Shown here piece by piece: positions 50,211 through 57,518 of a stretch of DNA of 64,000 nt. The stretch is from Ardenticatena maritima (GTDB taxonomy: Bacteria > Chloroflexota > Anaerolineae > Ardenticatenales > Ardenticatenaceae): contig NZ_LGKN01000004.1 in the NCBI RefSeq assembly GCF_001306175.1, forward strand, positions 124,001 to 188,000, read 5' to 3'. The position numbers and the translations under genes are program-made. A model generated the notes under the pieces. The model was not told the origin of the DNA. It did not search any database and saw only the letters and a program-made list of their open reading frames with translations. The first letter of the stretch is position 1, and every line of letters starts with the position of its first letter.

Positions 50211-51007
50211 GCCTCCTCTTCCATCAGGTCTTCCGCGCGTATCTGCGCCACCATCCGCGCCAGCACATCACGCGACACCCAAAAATCATCTTCGTACACT
50301 TCCAGCGTGAACACCCCACGCCACCCATGCCGTAGCACACGGCGCACCAGCCGGCGCAAGGCGTGCGCATCGGCTTTGTCGAGCGGTGCATGGTCGCCTT
50401 CGGGGGGAGCGGCGTGGACGTGCATCACCCGCACGCGCGGCCACATCCGCCGCAAAAGCGCCAGCGGGTCGCCGCCCTGTTTCCACACATGCCCCACATC
50501 CAGGCAATAGGCCACGCCGCACGTCTCCACCACGGGCGTGAATGCCTCGCAGGCATAGCGCTCCACGTTTTCGACGCAAATCGGCGCGGGCGCGACAGCC
50601 CGCAGCGCCGCCAGCGCCTCATACGCCCACGCCTGCCATGCGGCTGTGCCCGGCGTCGCTGCTCCTCCGTCCAAATGCACCACCACGGCGCTCAAGGGCA
50701 ACGCAGCGCACCGCCGAAGCAACGCCACCGCCTCGCCCACCGCTTCACGGCGCACAGCCGCCTGATGGTGCACCAGCGCCAAATGGGTGGGAAGGTGCAG
50801 CGAAAACGTCAGGTCGTGCTCGGCGGCAATACGCGCCAGCGCGCGCACCTCGCCGGGCGTGGGATAGTTGCAGAGCCGTCCCGTGTCGAACAAGACGAGT
50901 TCGATATCGTCCACCACGTGGCGCAAGGCGTGCGCATTTTCCACCAAATCACCCGGCACCACATACGACGTACTGCCCAGGCGAAACGGAAAGCGCCGCT
51001 TGCTCAC
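50207..51007 (-). CDS. TIM-barrel isomerase/AP-endonuclease-like protein, candidate cobamide-remodelling hydrolase (CbiR-like)
   Basis: A 266-residue protein of the AP-endonuclease-2/xylose-isomerase-like superfamily. Likely metal ligands are FSLHLPTH near residue 62, VVHLDGG near 103, ICVENVE near 141, YCLDVGH near 162, VMHVHA near 185 and FTLEVYED near 238. CbiR, a cobamide phosphodiesterase described in Akkermansia, belongs to this superfamily and removes the lower nucleotide loop so that CobU and CobS can rebuild the cofactor. The position between cobS and cobU under a B12 riboswitch makes CbiR the best guess. The start is GTG 51007, overlapping the cobS stop; a longer upstream frame is spurious. 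Confidence 0.7.
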   Translation of the reverse strand: MSKRRFPFRLGSTSYVVPGDLVENAHALRHVVDDIELVLFDTGRLCNYPTPGEVRALARIAAEHDLTFSLHLPTHLALVHHQAAVRREAVGEAVALLRRCAALPLSAVVVHLDGGAATPGTAAWQAWAYEALAALRAVAPAPICVENVERYACEAFTPVVETCGVAYCLDVGHVWKQGGDPLALLRRMWPRVRVMHVHAAPPEGDHAPLDKADAHALRRLVRRVLRHGWRGVFTLEVYEDDFWVSRDVLARMVAQIRAEDLMEEEA

Positions 51008-51744
51008 GCCAGCACCAACGCCGCCCCAACCAGCACGGCGGTTTCCACCAGCACATTCAGCGCCCCATAGGTGTCGCCCGTCAACCCACCGCCCAGACGC
51101 GCCGCCATGCGCCCCGCCAGCCAGTGCCCCCACAGACACGCCGCCGCTCCCACCAGCGCCACCGTCGGCCCCAGCAGAACCAGCGCCAGCGCCCAGCCCA
51201 CCACCCACACGCGGTCTGTGGCGCGTGGCGCAACCAGCCGCCCCATGCCCTGCGGGCGTGCATAGCGCCAATGAAATTGCGCCCAGAGCATGACCAACCG
51301 CCCACAGAACGGCGCGGCGACCAGCACGCGCGGCAACATCGGCGACGCCCACAAGACCGCCAGGGCGCTCCACGCCAGCAACAGCGTCAGCGGCACCGCC
51401 ACCAGAGCGAACGCCCCCACATGCGTATCGCGCAAAATCTCCAGGCGGCGCTCCGGCGGCACAGGCGCCAACAGCGCGTCGGCGCAATCGGCAAACCCGT
51501 CATGGTGAAGCGCCCCCGTCGCGGCAATCCAGACGGTCAACACCAGCGCCGACCCCAACAACGCGGGCACATGCGGCGCAAACAGCCACGCCAGACCGCC
51601 CAGCATTCCCCCCAACACCAGCCCCACCAGTGGGAACCAGCGCGCCGCGCGCGCGAAATCCTCCGCCGTCAGGGTTTCACTCGGCACGGGAAACGTCGTC
51701 AGAAAGGCGAACGCGGCTTGCACAGCGCGACGTGTTTCACGCAT
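51004..51744 (-). CDS. cobS: Adenosylcobinamide-GDP ribazoletransferase (cobalamin synthase)
   Basis: A 246-residue membrane protein. FLTTFPVPSETLTAEDFARA at the start, ALHHDGFADCADALLAP near 79 (metal-binding Asp residues) and GGLTGDTYGALNVLVE near 218 are the CobS motifs. It joins adenosylcobinamide-GDP to the lower ligand riboside, the last step of cobamide assembly. No lower-ligand gene (cobT) is in the window. ATG 51744 lies nine bases after AGGTGG and overlaps the ATPase stop by eight bases. Confidence 0.95.
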   Translation of the reverse strand: MRETRRAVQAAFAFLTTFPVPSETLTAEDFARAARWFPLVGLVLGGMLGGLAWLFAPHVPALLGSALVLTVWIAATGALHHDGFADCADALLAPVPPERRLEILRDTHVGAFALVAVPLTLLLAWSALAVLWASPMLPRVLVAAPFCGRLVMLWAQFHWRYARPQGMGRLVAPRATDRVWVVGWALALVLLGPTVALVGAAACLWGHWLAGRMAARLGGGLTGDTYGALNVLVETAVLVGAALVLA

Positions 51745-53344
51745 TGGCACGCACCACCTCTTCCACCGTTGCCACCACCCCCAACGCTTGCGCTATTTGG
51801 GGCGCAAAATCGGGGAACGCGGTCAGCGTCTGGCGTGTTGGACCATCAGCCACCAGCCGCCCTTCATCCAGAATGAGCACACGGTCGGCGGCTTCCGCCA
51901 CCACCTCAACATCGTGCGAAACAAAGAGAATGGTCGCCCCCTCGGCTTGCCATTCGCGCAACATGCGCACCAGCGCCCGCTTTTGCAACCGGTCAAGCCC
52001 GCGCGTGGGTTCATCCAGCAAGATGATGGGCGGATGCGTCGCCAGCACCGCCGCCAGCGCCACCCGTTCGCGCTGTCCCACACTCAAATCGCGCGGGTAG
52101 ACATCGGCGGTTTCCGCCAGCCCCAACCGTTCAAGCAGGTGCATGGGCGCAAGCGGGGCGTCTTCGGGTGCAAGATTGTGGTTGCGCAAGGTGGTGAGCA
52201 CTTCATCGAGCACGGTTTCGGCGAAGAGCAAGGCGTTGGGGTTTTGCGGGAGATACGCCACGCGGCGGCAGACCTCATGCACCGGGCGGCGGCGTGTGCT
52301 CACGCCTTCGATGCGCACATCGCCACGTTGGGGATGCAAAAGCCCCACCAGCAAGCGCAACAAGGTGCTTTTGCCGCTTCCGTTGTGCCCCAGCAACGCC
52401 ACAAATTCGCCCCTGTGCAACCGAAATGAGACATCGTGCAACACTGCGCGGCGCGGGTAGGCAAACGCAACGTCTTCAACTTCCACAACCACCTCGCCCG
52501 ACGGTGCCGACGCAGGCGGCGGCGTGGGCAAGCGCACGCGCCCCACCCAGGGGCGGGCGTCTTCCACACTCAGCGGCACAGGCGACCACCCCAGCGCACG
52601 CCCCAGCCGCGTGATGGGGGGCGCAAGGTCGCTTTGGGCGAGCACTGCGCGCGGCGTGCCGTCCATGGGCGGCTTCCCCACGCCGCGCACCCACACCACG
52701 CGGTCGGCGATCGCCGCCACCCGCTCAATGCGATGCTCCGCCAGCACAATCGTCATGCCCTGTTCGCGGTTGAGACGCACCAGCACCTGCAAGACATCCT
52801 GCGCCGCCCGTGGGTCAAGTTGCGAGGTGGGCTCATCCAGCACCAGCACCGAGGGGCGCTGCATGAGCACGCTCGCAATAGCGACCCGCTGTTTCTCGCC
52901 GCCGCTCAGGTTGACGATGCGGCGGTGGCGCAGATGCGCAATCCCCAGCCACGCCAGGGTTTCATCGAGCCGACGGGCAATCTCTTCACGCGGCACGCCC
53001 GCCTGTTCCAACCCGAACACCAATTCATCTTCCACCCGTTCCAGCACGAATTGGCTTTCGGGGTCTTGAAACACAAAGCCGACCACATCGCTCAACATGC
53101 GCGGCGTGTGGGTGCGCGTATCACGCCCGCGCACCAGCGCCCGCCCCCCGAACGTGCCGCCGTAAAAGTGCGGCACAAGCCCATTCAACACACGCAACAG
53201 CGTGCTTTTGCCGCTCCCACTTTCGCCAATCACCAGCACAAACTCGCCGGGCGTGAGTGCAAGTGAGACATCCGCCAGGGTGGGCGTTTCGGCGAGCGGG
53301 TAGGCGTAGGTCACCTTGTCGAGCAGAACGAGCGGTTGCTTCAT
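51737..53344 (-). CDS. ECF transporter double ATPase (fused EcfA and EcfA')
   Basis: A 535-residue protein with two ABC ATPase domains. The first has Walker A GESGSGKST near residue 42, FQDPESQFVLERVEDELVFG near 95 and LSGGEKQRV/VLVLDEPTSQLDP near 148. The second has GHNGSGKST near 330, LPQNPNALLFAETVLDEVL near 380 and LSVGQRERVAL/IILLDEPTRGLD near 435. The Q-loop region with two ATPases and DELVFG-type motifs is typical of energy-coupling factors. It powers the S component via EcfT. The start is ATG 53344, set by an ATGA overlap with ecfT; the longer frame upstream lies inside ecfT. Confidence 0.93.
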   Translation of the reverse strand: MKQPLVLLDKVTYAYPLAETPTLADVSLALTPGEFVLVIGESGSGKSTLLRVLNGLVPHFYGGTFGGRALVRGRDTRTHTPRMLSDVVGFVFQDPESQFVLERVEDELVFGLEQAGVPREEIARRLDETLAWLGIAHLRHRRIVNLSGGEKQRVAIASVLMQRPSVLVLDEPTSQLDPRAAQDVLQVLVRLNREQGMTIVLAEHRIERVAAIADRVVWVRGVGKPPMDGTPRAVLAQSDLAPPITRLGRALGWSPVPLSVEDARPWVGRVRLPTPPPASAPSGEVVVEVEDVAFAYPRRAVLHDVSFRLHRGEFVALLGHNGSGKSTLLRLLVGLLHPQRGDVRIEGVSTRRRPVHEVCRRVAYLPQNPNALLFAETVLDEVLTTLRNHNLAPEDAPLAPMHLLERLGLAETADVYPRDLSVGQRERVALAAVLATHPPIILLDEPTRGLDRLQKRALVRMLREWQAEGATILFVSHDVEVVAEAADRVLILDEGRLVADGPTRQTLTAFPDFAPQIAQALGVVATVEEVVRANA

Positions 53345-54357
53345 GCGCTTTCGCTCCGTTTCCAGAAAGCGGGGGCGGCAATGCCCACATACACCAGCCC
53401 CAGCCATGTCTCAAAGGGGGGCATGTGCAATCGCGGGTAGGGGTAGAACGCGAGCAGGCTCGGCTTGAACAACGCCGCCCCCCACACAGCCGCCAGCACC
53501 GCCAGCGAAATGAGCAACAGGGTGATATCCTCATCGCGCCAGGCGCGCTGGTGAAAGCGCGTGCGCCGCACGGCGCGGCTCAGCCGATGAAACCCCCACG
53601 CGAGCATAGCCAACCCGATGGCGCTCAGCCCCAGCCCAATCAGGGGGTGCGCCAGCAAGCGGTGCAAGCCCACCCCCAGCAGCAACACCGTCAGCCCCAG
53701 CAGAAGCGCCAAACGCGCCCGCAACCCGCCGCCCACAGGGCGACCACCGAAACCGCGGCTCTCCATGGCTTCGGCGAGTTGGATGGCGCGTTCCAGCCCG
53801 TTGATGAGCAGCGGCAGGAGCAAGGGCAGCACATCACGCCAGGAGCGCAGGCGGTGCCCACGAATCATCTGCGCTTCACGCACATCGCGGTAGGCGCGCA
53901 CGGTCTGCGGCACGAAGACCAGCGCAATGCTCACCACCAACCCCGCCTGAAAGAGGAAGCCGGGCGTCAGCCGCAGCAGTTCGGCGTAGTCGCTGGCGTC
54001 GTTGAAGGTGGCAAAAATGACCAGCAAGGTGACCAGCGATAAGCCGGTGAGCGCCCCAAACACCATGGCTTCGGCGGTGATGGCGCCCCCGATGAGTGGA
54101 AGCGAAGAGGGCAAGCGCACCAGCACATGCTCGCCGTAGTGAATGGTCAAGCCGTTGAAGAGCGCGGCAAAGGCGATGAGCAGCCAGCCCCAACGCACCA
54201 GCCAGGCGGTCATGCCGGCGGCGCGCGGTGCAACAACGCTCCGCGCCCACAGGACGGCAAGCAACGCCAGCGTCAGGTAGAAGGGGTTGCGCGTGAGCAA
54301 GGTGGCGCTCACGGCGGCGGCGCACCACGCAAGCCAGGCGTAGGGATGAAAGGGCAT
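53341..54357 (-). CDS. ECF transporter transmembrane coupling protein EcfT
   Basis: A 338-residue protein with about six to seven hydrophobic segments. AMESRGFGGRP near residue 200 is the conserved Ala-Arg-Gly coupling motif of EcfT that contacts the ATPases. A second such motif, RDVREAQMIRGHRLRSW, lies near 158. It transmits ATP hydrolysis to the S component at 48737. GGAG lies six bases before ATG 54357, two bases after the preceding stop. Confidence 0.9.
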   Translation of the reverse strand: MPFHPYAWLAWCAAAVSATLLTRNPFYLTLALLAVLWARSVVAPRAAGMTAWLVRWGWLLIAFAALFNGLTIHYGEHVLVRLPSSLPLIGGAITAEAMVFGALTGLSLVTLLVIFATFNDASDYAELLRLTPGFLFQAGLVVSIALVFVPQTVRAYRDVREAQMIRGHRLRSWRDVLPLLLPLLINGLERAIQLAEAMESRGFGGRPVGGGLRARLALLLGLTVLLLGVGLHRLLAHPLIGLGLSAIGLAMLAWGFHRLSRAVRRTRFHQRAWRDEDITLLLISLAVLAAVWGAALFKPSLLAFYPYPRLHMPPFETWLGLVYVGIAAPAFWKRSESA

Positions 54358-54359
54358 GG

Positions 54360-55076
54360 TTATCTCCGCCGTGACATGAGCATGCCGCCAACCAACACCG
54401 CCACAAACGCGCCAAACGCCAGCAAACGCCAGGGGGACGCCCCCTCGGACAACGGTTCCGACGGTGACGTTGCCAGCGTGGGCGTGGGTGGGGGCAAAGG
54501 TGTGGGGGTCTCGCGGGCGATGGTGGCGCGCGGCGAGACGGGTTCAGGCGTGACGCTGGGCACCACGCGCATGCCGGGGGTGGGCGTCGGTGTGGACACC
54601 ACATCGGCGCAGACGTCGGCGAACGTCAGCAGAGGCGGTTCAGCCGCATTGCCGGGCGTTCCCGCTCCCCAGCGCCACCCGTCCACATCGCCATGGTGAA
54701 CCTGATACGCACCCGCACCCAGGTTGCTGTACTGCCACGTGCCGCTTTCGGGGTCAAGGTGCCAGTACGACCAGTACACGCAAGGACCATTCCCCTCGCA
54801 CTGGCAGAAACACGACTCGGCGGGATACTGGCACCCCTCTCCCCCAATCGCGCAGACTTTCGCGCCGCCGCTGACATCCATGAGCACATCCAGCCCGCTC
54901 CGCATGAGCAAGTCCGCGCCGCTGATACTCTCTTCCTCAAACGCCACACAGGCGGTCTCCACGCGCCCATCGCCGTGTTGCACCACCACACCGGCGTAGT
55001 TGGGCGCATCGGCATGCGCCACCGAGGCGCGCCACACCCAGACCACCAGCACCAGAATCAACCCCAACCGTCGCAT
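54360..55076 (-). CDS. Cell-surface DUF4430/transcobalamin beta-domain-like protein
   Basis: A 238-residue protein. A signal peptide (residues 1-22, VAHADAP) is followed by a Cys-rich domain (about 25-150) with GVVVQHGDGRVETACVAF, GADLLMRSGLDV and YWHLDPESGTWQYS, and then HHGDVDGWRWG. These match the DUF4430 pattern that is homologous to the C-terminal beta-domain of transcobalamin and intrinsic factor. A Pro/Thr-rich stalk (about 158-210) leads to a C-terminal membrane helix and MSRRR, so it is surface-anchored. It lies between an alpha-toroid protein and EcfT under the B12 riboswitch, implying capture of extracellular cobamides. GGGGGG precedes ATG 55076. Confidence 0.8.
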   Translation of the reverse strand: MRRLGLILVLVVWVWRASVAHADAPNYAGVVVQHGDGRVETACVAFEEESISGADLLMRSGLDVLMDVSGGAKVCAIGGEGCQYPAESCFCQCEGNGPCVYWSYWHLDPESGTWQYSNLGAGAYQVHHGDVDGWRWGAGTPGNAAEPPLLTFADVCADVVSTPTPTPGMRVVPSVTPEPVSPRATIARETPTPLPPPTPTLATSPSEPLSEGASPWRLLAFGAFVAVLVGGMLMSRRR

Positions 55077-55137
55077 TGTTCCCCCCACACCTCACAGGGG
55101 CGTGCGCTCACATCGGCGCACGCCCCCGGTTCGTTTC

Positions 55138-56166
55138 TCAGGCACGTTTCAGCACCAACCCACCACTCAACAAGACCACACCGACCAGCGCCAGCCAGAG
55201 CCACGTGGTGGCAGGTGCGCCGGTTTCAGCCAGCAAGGTGGGCACCGCGGGCGGGCGTGCCGCTTCGACCACAGGCACCTGCACGTAGGAGTAGCCCGCC
55301 AGGGCGAAGACGGCTTGCGCCGTCGCCAGCAGGTTTTCGCCGGGCACCGCCGCTTGCCACTGGAACGCGCCGCTTTCGGTTTGCAGGGCGGCTAGCGCCT
55401 CTTCCGGGCTGGGCACGGCGATGTCACCCGTCGCAGTCAACGCCTGAATGACCCACGCGGTACTGTTCGCGTCGGTATCCGTGCCATAAGCGCTCGGCTT
55501 CTGGTAGGGGAAACCGCCGTCTTCGTTCTGCTGAGTCTTCAAAAAGCCCAACGCTTTGACAATCGCCGCATCGCCGGCGTCAGCCGCCACCAGCGCCTGA
55601 ATCGCCAGCGCGGTTGTGTTCGTGTCCGATTGGCTTGCACCGTCGAACGACCACCCGCCATCCTCGGCTTGCAGGTCAATCAATGCCCGCGCCGCCCCGT
55701 CAGGAATGGCAACGCCCGCATTCTTCAACGCGAGCATGGCGAACGCATGGTCAATAACCAGCCCATCAAAACGACCGGTGGCGGCATCATACGCGGCGTT
55801 GATCCCCGCCACGAGGTCCACACCGCCAAAGTTGGTGGGATCTTGCCCTGTCGCGACGGCTGCGAGCGTCAACTTCGCCAGCGTGCCGGTACCCGCGGCT
55901 GTGCTCGCCTGCGTCGCGAGGAAGTCAAGCGGCGATGGCGTCGCCCAGGTGCTCACATCTTCACCCACTGCCGCCGCCGCCAACACCACATCAACGGTCG
56001 CGCCAACGCTGCTCCCTTCGCTAAACCCATCGCTGACGCCGCCGTCGGCTTGCACCTGTTCGCGCAGCCACGCCACCGCGGCTTGCAAATCAGCCGCCGC
56101 CAGTGTCGGCAACGCCAACACCAACACCAGCGCAAACGCCATCAACACCGATTTGAACTGTCGCAT
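55138..56166 (-). CDS. Surface-anchored alpha/alpha-toroid protein (prenyltransferase-like repeats), transcobalamin alpha-domain-like
   Basis: A 342-residue protein. A signal peptide (residues 1-24, PTLAAADLQ) is followed by six helical repeats. Their QEDGGWSFDGASQSDTNTTA and QNEDGGFPYQ blocks are the squalene/prenyltransferase-type toroid also used by intrinsic factor and transcobalamin. The C-terminus LLAETGAPATTWLWLALVGV plus a helix and KRA resembles a sortase signal of LAxTG type. It is the first gene after the cobalamin riboswitch and lies 61 bases before the DUF4430 gene. I infer a B12-binding lid made of two proteins. AAAGGAGGAAGAGGT precedes ATG 56166. Confidence 0.8.
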   Translation of the reverse strand: MRQFKSVLMAFALVLVLALPTLAAADLQAAVAWLREQVQADGGVSDGFSEGSSVGATVDVVLAAAAVGEDVSTWATPSPLDFLATQASTAAGTGTLAKLTLAAVATGQDPTNFGGVDLVAGINAAYDAATGRFDGLVIDHAFAMLALKNAGVAIPDGAARALIDLQAEDGGWSFDGASQSDTNTTALAIQALVAADAGDAAIVKALGFLKTQQNEDGGFPYQKPSAYGTDTDANSTAWVIQALTATGDIAVPSPEEALAALQTESGAFQWQAAVPGENLLATAQAVFALAGYSYVQVPVVEAARPPAVPTLLAETGAPATTWLWLALVGVVLLSGGLVLKRA

Positions 56167-56209
56167 ACCTCTTCCTCCTTTGCTTTTGGTTGATTGGCAG
56201 CCAACAAAC

Positions 56210-56245
56210 AAAAAACCTTCCCCCGCATATGCTGATGGAGAAGGT
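56210..56245 (-). terminator. Intrinsic terminator of the riboswitch expression platform
   Basis: On the minus strand ACCTTCTCC (56245-56237) pairs with GGGGAAGGT (56223-56215) with one U-G wobble, followed by a T run (56215-56210). It lies between the aptamer and the first ATG, so cobalamin binding could favour termination. Confidence 0.75.
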
Positions 56246-56284
56246 GCTTGCTGGCGCAAGGCTCCTTTCCCTTTCCGCGAAGGG

Positions 56285-56410
<126 letters not shown>

Positions 56411-56422
56411 GCCGCGTGTCGG

Positions 56423-56450
56423 AGTATATCGGCGGTCGAAGTGGTGTCAA
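56423..56450 (-). promoter_or_regulatory. Promoter of the riboswitch operon
   Basis: On the minus strand TTGACA (56450-56445), a 16-base spacer and TATACT (56428-56423). Transcription would begin near 56416, just before the aptamer. Confidence 0.8.
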
Positions 56451-56458
56451 AACACCAC
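56441..56458. promoter_or_regulatory. Inverted repeat over the -35 element, candidate operator
   Basis: GTGGTGT, four bases (CAAA), ACACCAC: a perfect seven-base-arm palindrome that covers the -35 hexamer of the riboswitch operon promoter. A repressor bound here would block transcription independently of the riboswitch. The binding protein is unknown. Confidence 0.5.
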
Positions 56459-56606
56459 GCCGGCTATCGCCGACGGGTCTGGTTTCATCTCAGCGCGCAT
56501 GTACCCGCTTCTCCATAACATTTACACACTTTTTACAAATTTTTGCAGATTCTCGAACATCCACCAGGTAGCATACGGATGAACTTTGAAACAAGGAGGT
56601 GGTACG

Positions 56607-57374
56607 ATGAAAGCAACCTGGTTGAAGAAAGGCGCGCTCTTTGCGCTTCTGCTGGTCGGTCTGTTGGTCTTCACACAAACCCCAGCCGCCGCGCAGGGTC
56701 CGCAAATCGCGCCGCCGCGTGATGAAGGCGCACGCGGGCGCACCCCCAGCCTCGCGACAAGCGACGTGCAAATGCGGCTCTTCCGCTTTTTGGGAACCGG
56801 GCGCGTCAGCGGCACGGTAGCGTATGAGGACGGGACGCCGCTTGTGGGTGCGAATGTGGTGCTGCGCCACATCTTCGCTGGCGCCGCCCTGCACGCCCGC
56901 ACCAACGAGAACGGCGCGTTCACCATCGAACGGGTGCCCGCCGGCACATACACGCTGCAAATTCGCCCCGGCAAACAAACCGACTACGCCCCCGCTTTCT
57001 ACGACGGCTTGATTGAGGTCGGGTTTGGCGAGTCGGTTGAGGGGCTCAACATCGTGGTGGATGACGGGGCGCGTATCAGTGGCACGGTGCTTTTTGACAA
57101 CGGCGACCCCGTGCCGCGCGTCATGGTCGTGGCGGTGGAAACAGGGCTGGGCGTGGTGCGCCATACGCGCGTCAATGAAGACGGCACCTATACGCTCGAA
57201 CGCCTGCCCGACGGCGAGTATCTGGTCTTCATCACCGCGGCATCGCGGCGCGCGCATGGCGTCCTCTTCTACGACGGCACCCCCTCGCCCGCCGAAGCCA
57301 CGCCGATTGTCGTCAGCGGCAACGACGTTGAGGGGATTGATTTCACCGTGCCGCGCCCCGTCCACACCCCATAA
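56607..57374 (+). CDS. Secreted protein with two carboxypeptidase-regulatory-like (beta-sandwich) domains
   Basis: A 255-residue protein. A signal peptide (residues 1-29, PAAAQGP) is followed by an acidic spacer and two CarboxypepD_reg-like domains. The first (about 63-150) is GRVSGTVAYEDGTPLVGANV to FTIERVPAGTYTLQIRP; the second (about 152-245) is ARISGTVLFDNGDPVPRVMV to YTLERLPDGEYLVFI. Such domains act as structural modules in surface proteins. No catalytic domain is present, so the role is unclear. AAGGAGGTGG precedes ATG 56607. It is divergent from the riboswitch operon and ends at a terminator. Confidence 0.8.
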   Translation: MKATWLKKGALFALLLVGLLVFTQTPAAAQGPQIAPPRDEGARGRTPSLATSDVQMRLFRFLGTGRVSGTVAYEDGTPLVGANVVLRHIFAGAALHARTNENGAFTIERVPAGTYTLQIRPGKQTDYAPAFYDGLIEVGFGESVEGLNIVVDDGARISGTVLFDNGDPVPRVMVVAVETGLGVVRHTRVNEDGTYTLERLPDGEYLVFITAASRRAHGVLFYDGTPSPAEATPIVVSGNDVEGIDFTVPRPVHTP

Positions 57375-57394
57375 CCACCGCACACCGCCCCCCA

Positions 57395-57432
57395 CAGGCC
57401 TGGCGGCGCTCCCCGTCAGGCCTGCTTCTTTT
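57395..57432 (+). terminator. Intrinsic terminator
   Basis: CAGGCCTGGCGG / CCGTCAGGCCTG pair over 12 bases with one G-U wobble and a six-base loop, followed by CTTCTTTT. It ends the secreted protein gene before the promoter at 57451. Confidence 0.8.
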
Positions 57433-57450
57433 CCCCACCGCGCACCTTCG

Positions 57451-57479
57451 TTGACACACCTTCCACCCCACGATAGACT
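57451..57479 (+). promoter_or_regulatory. Promoter of the adenine deaminase operon
   Basis: TTGACA (57451-57456), a 17-base spacer and TAGACT (57474-57479). The start point would be near 57486, 33 bases before the ATG at 57519. Confidence 0.8.
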
Positions 57480-57518
57480 ACCCTAACCTGTTCCCCCTGC
57501 AACGAAGGAGGTGTGTGT

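Noticed and set aside
51008-51487. N-terminal extension of the CbiR-like protein
   Set aside because: The extra 160 residues are Gly/Ala-rich antisense-like sequence lying inside cobS; GTG 51007 overlaps the cobS stop in the usual coupled manner.
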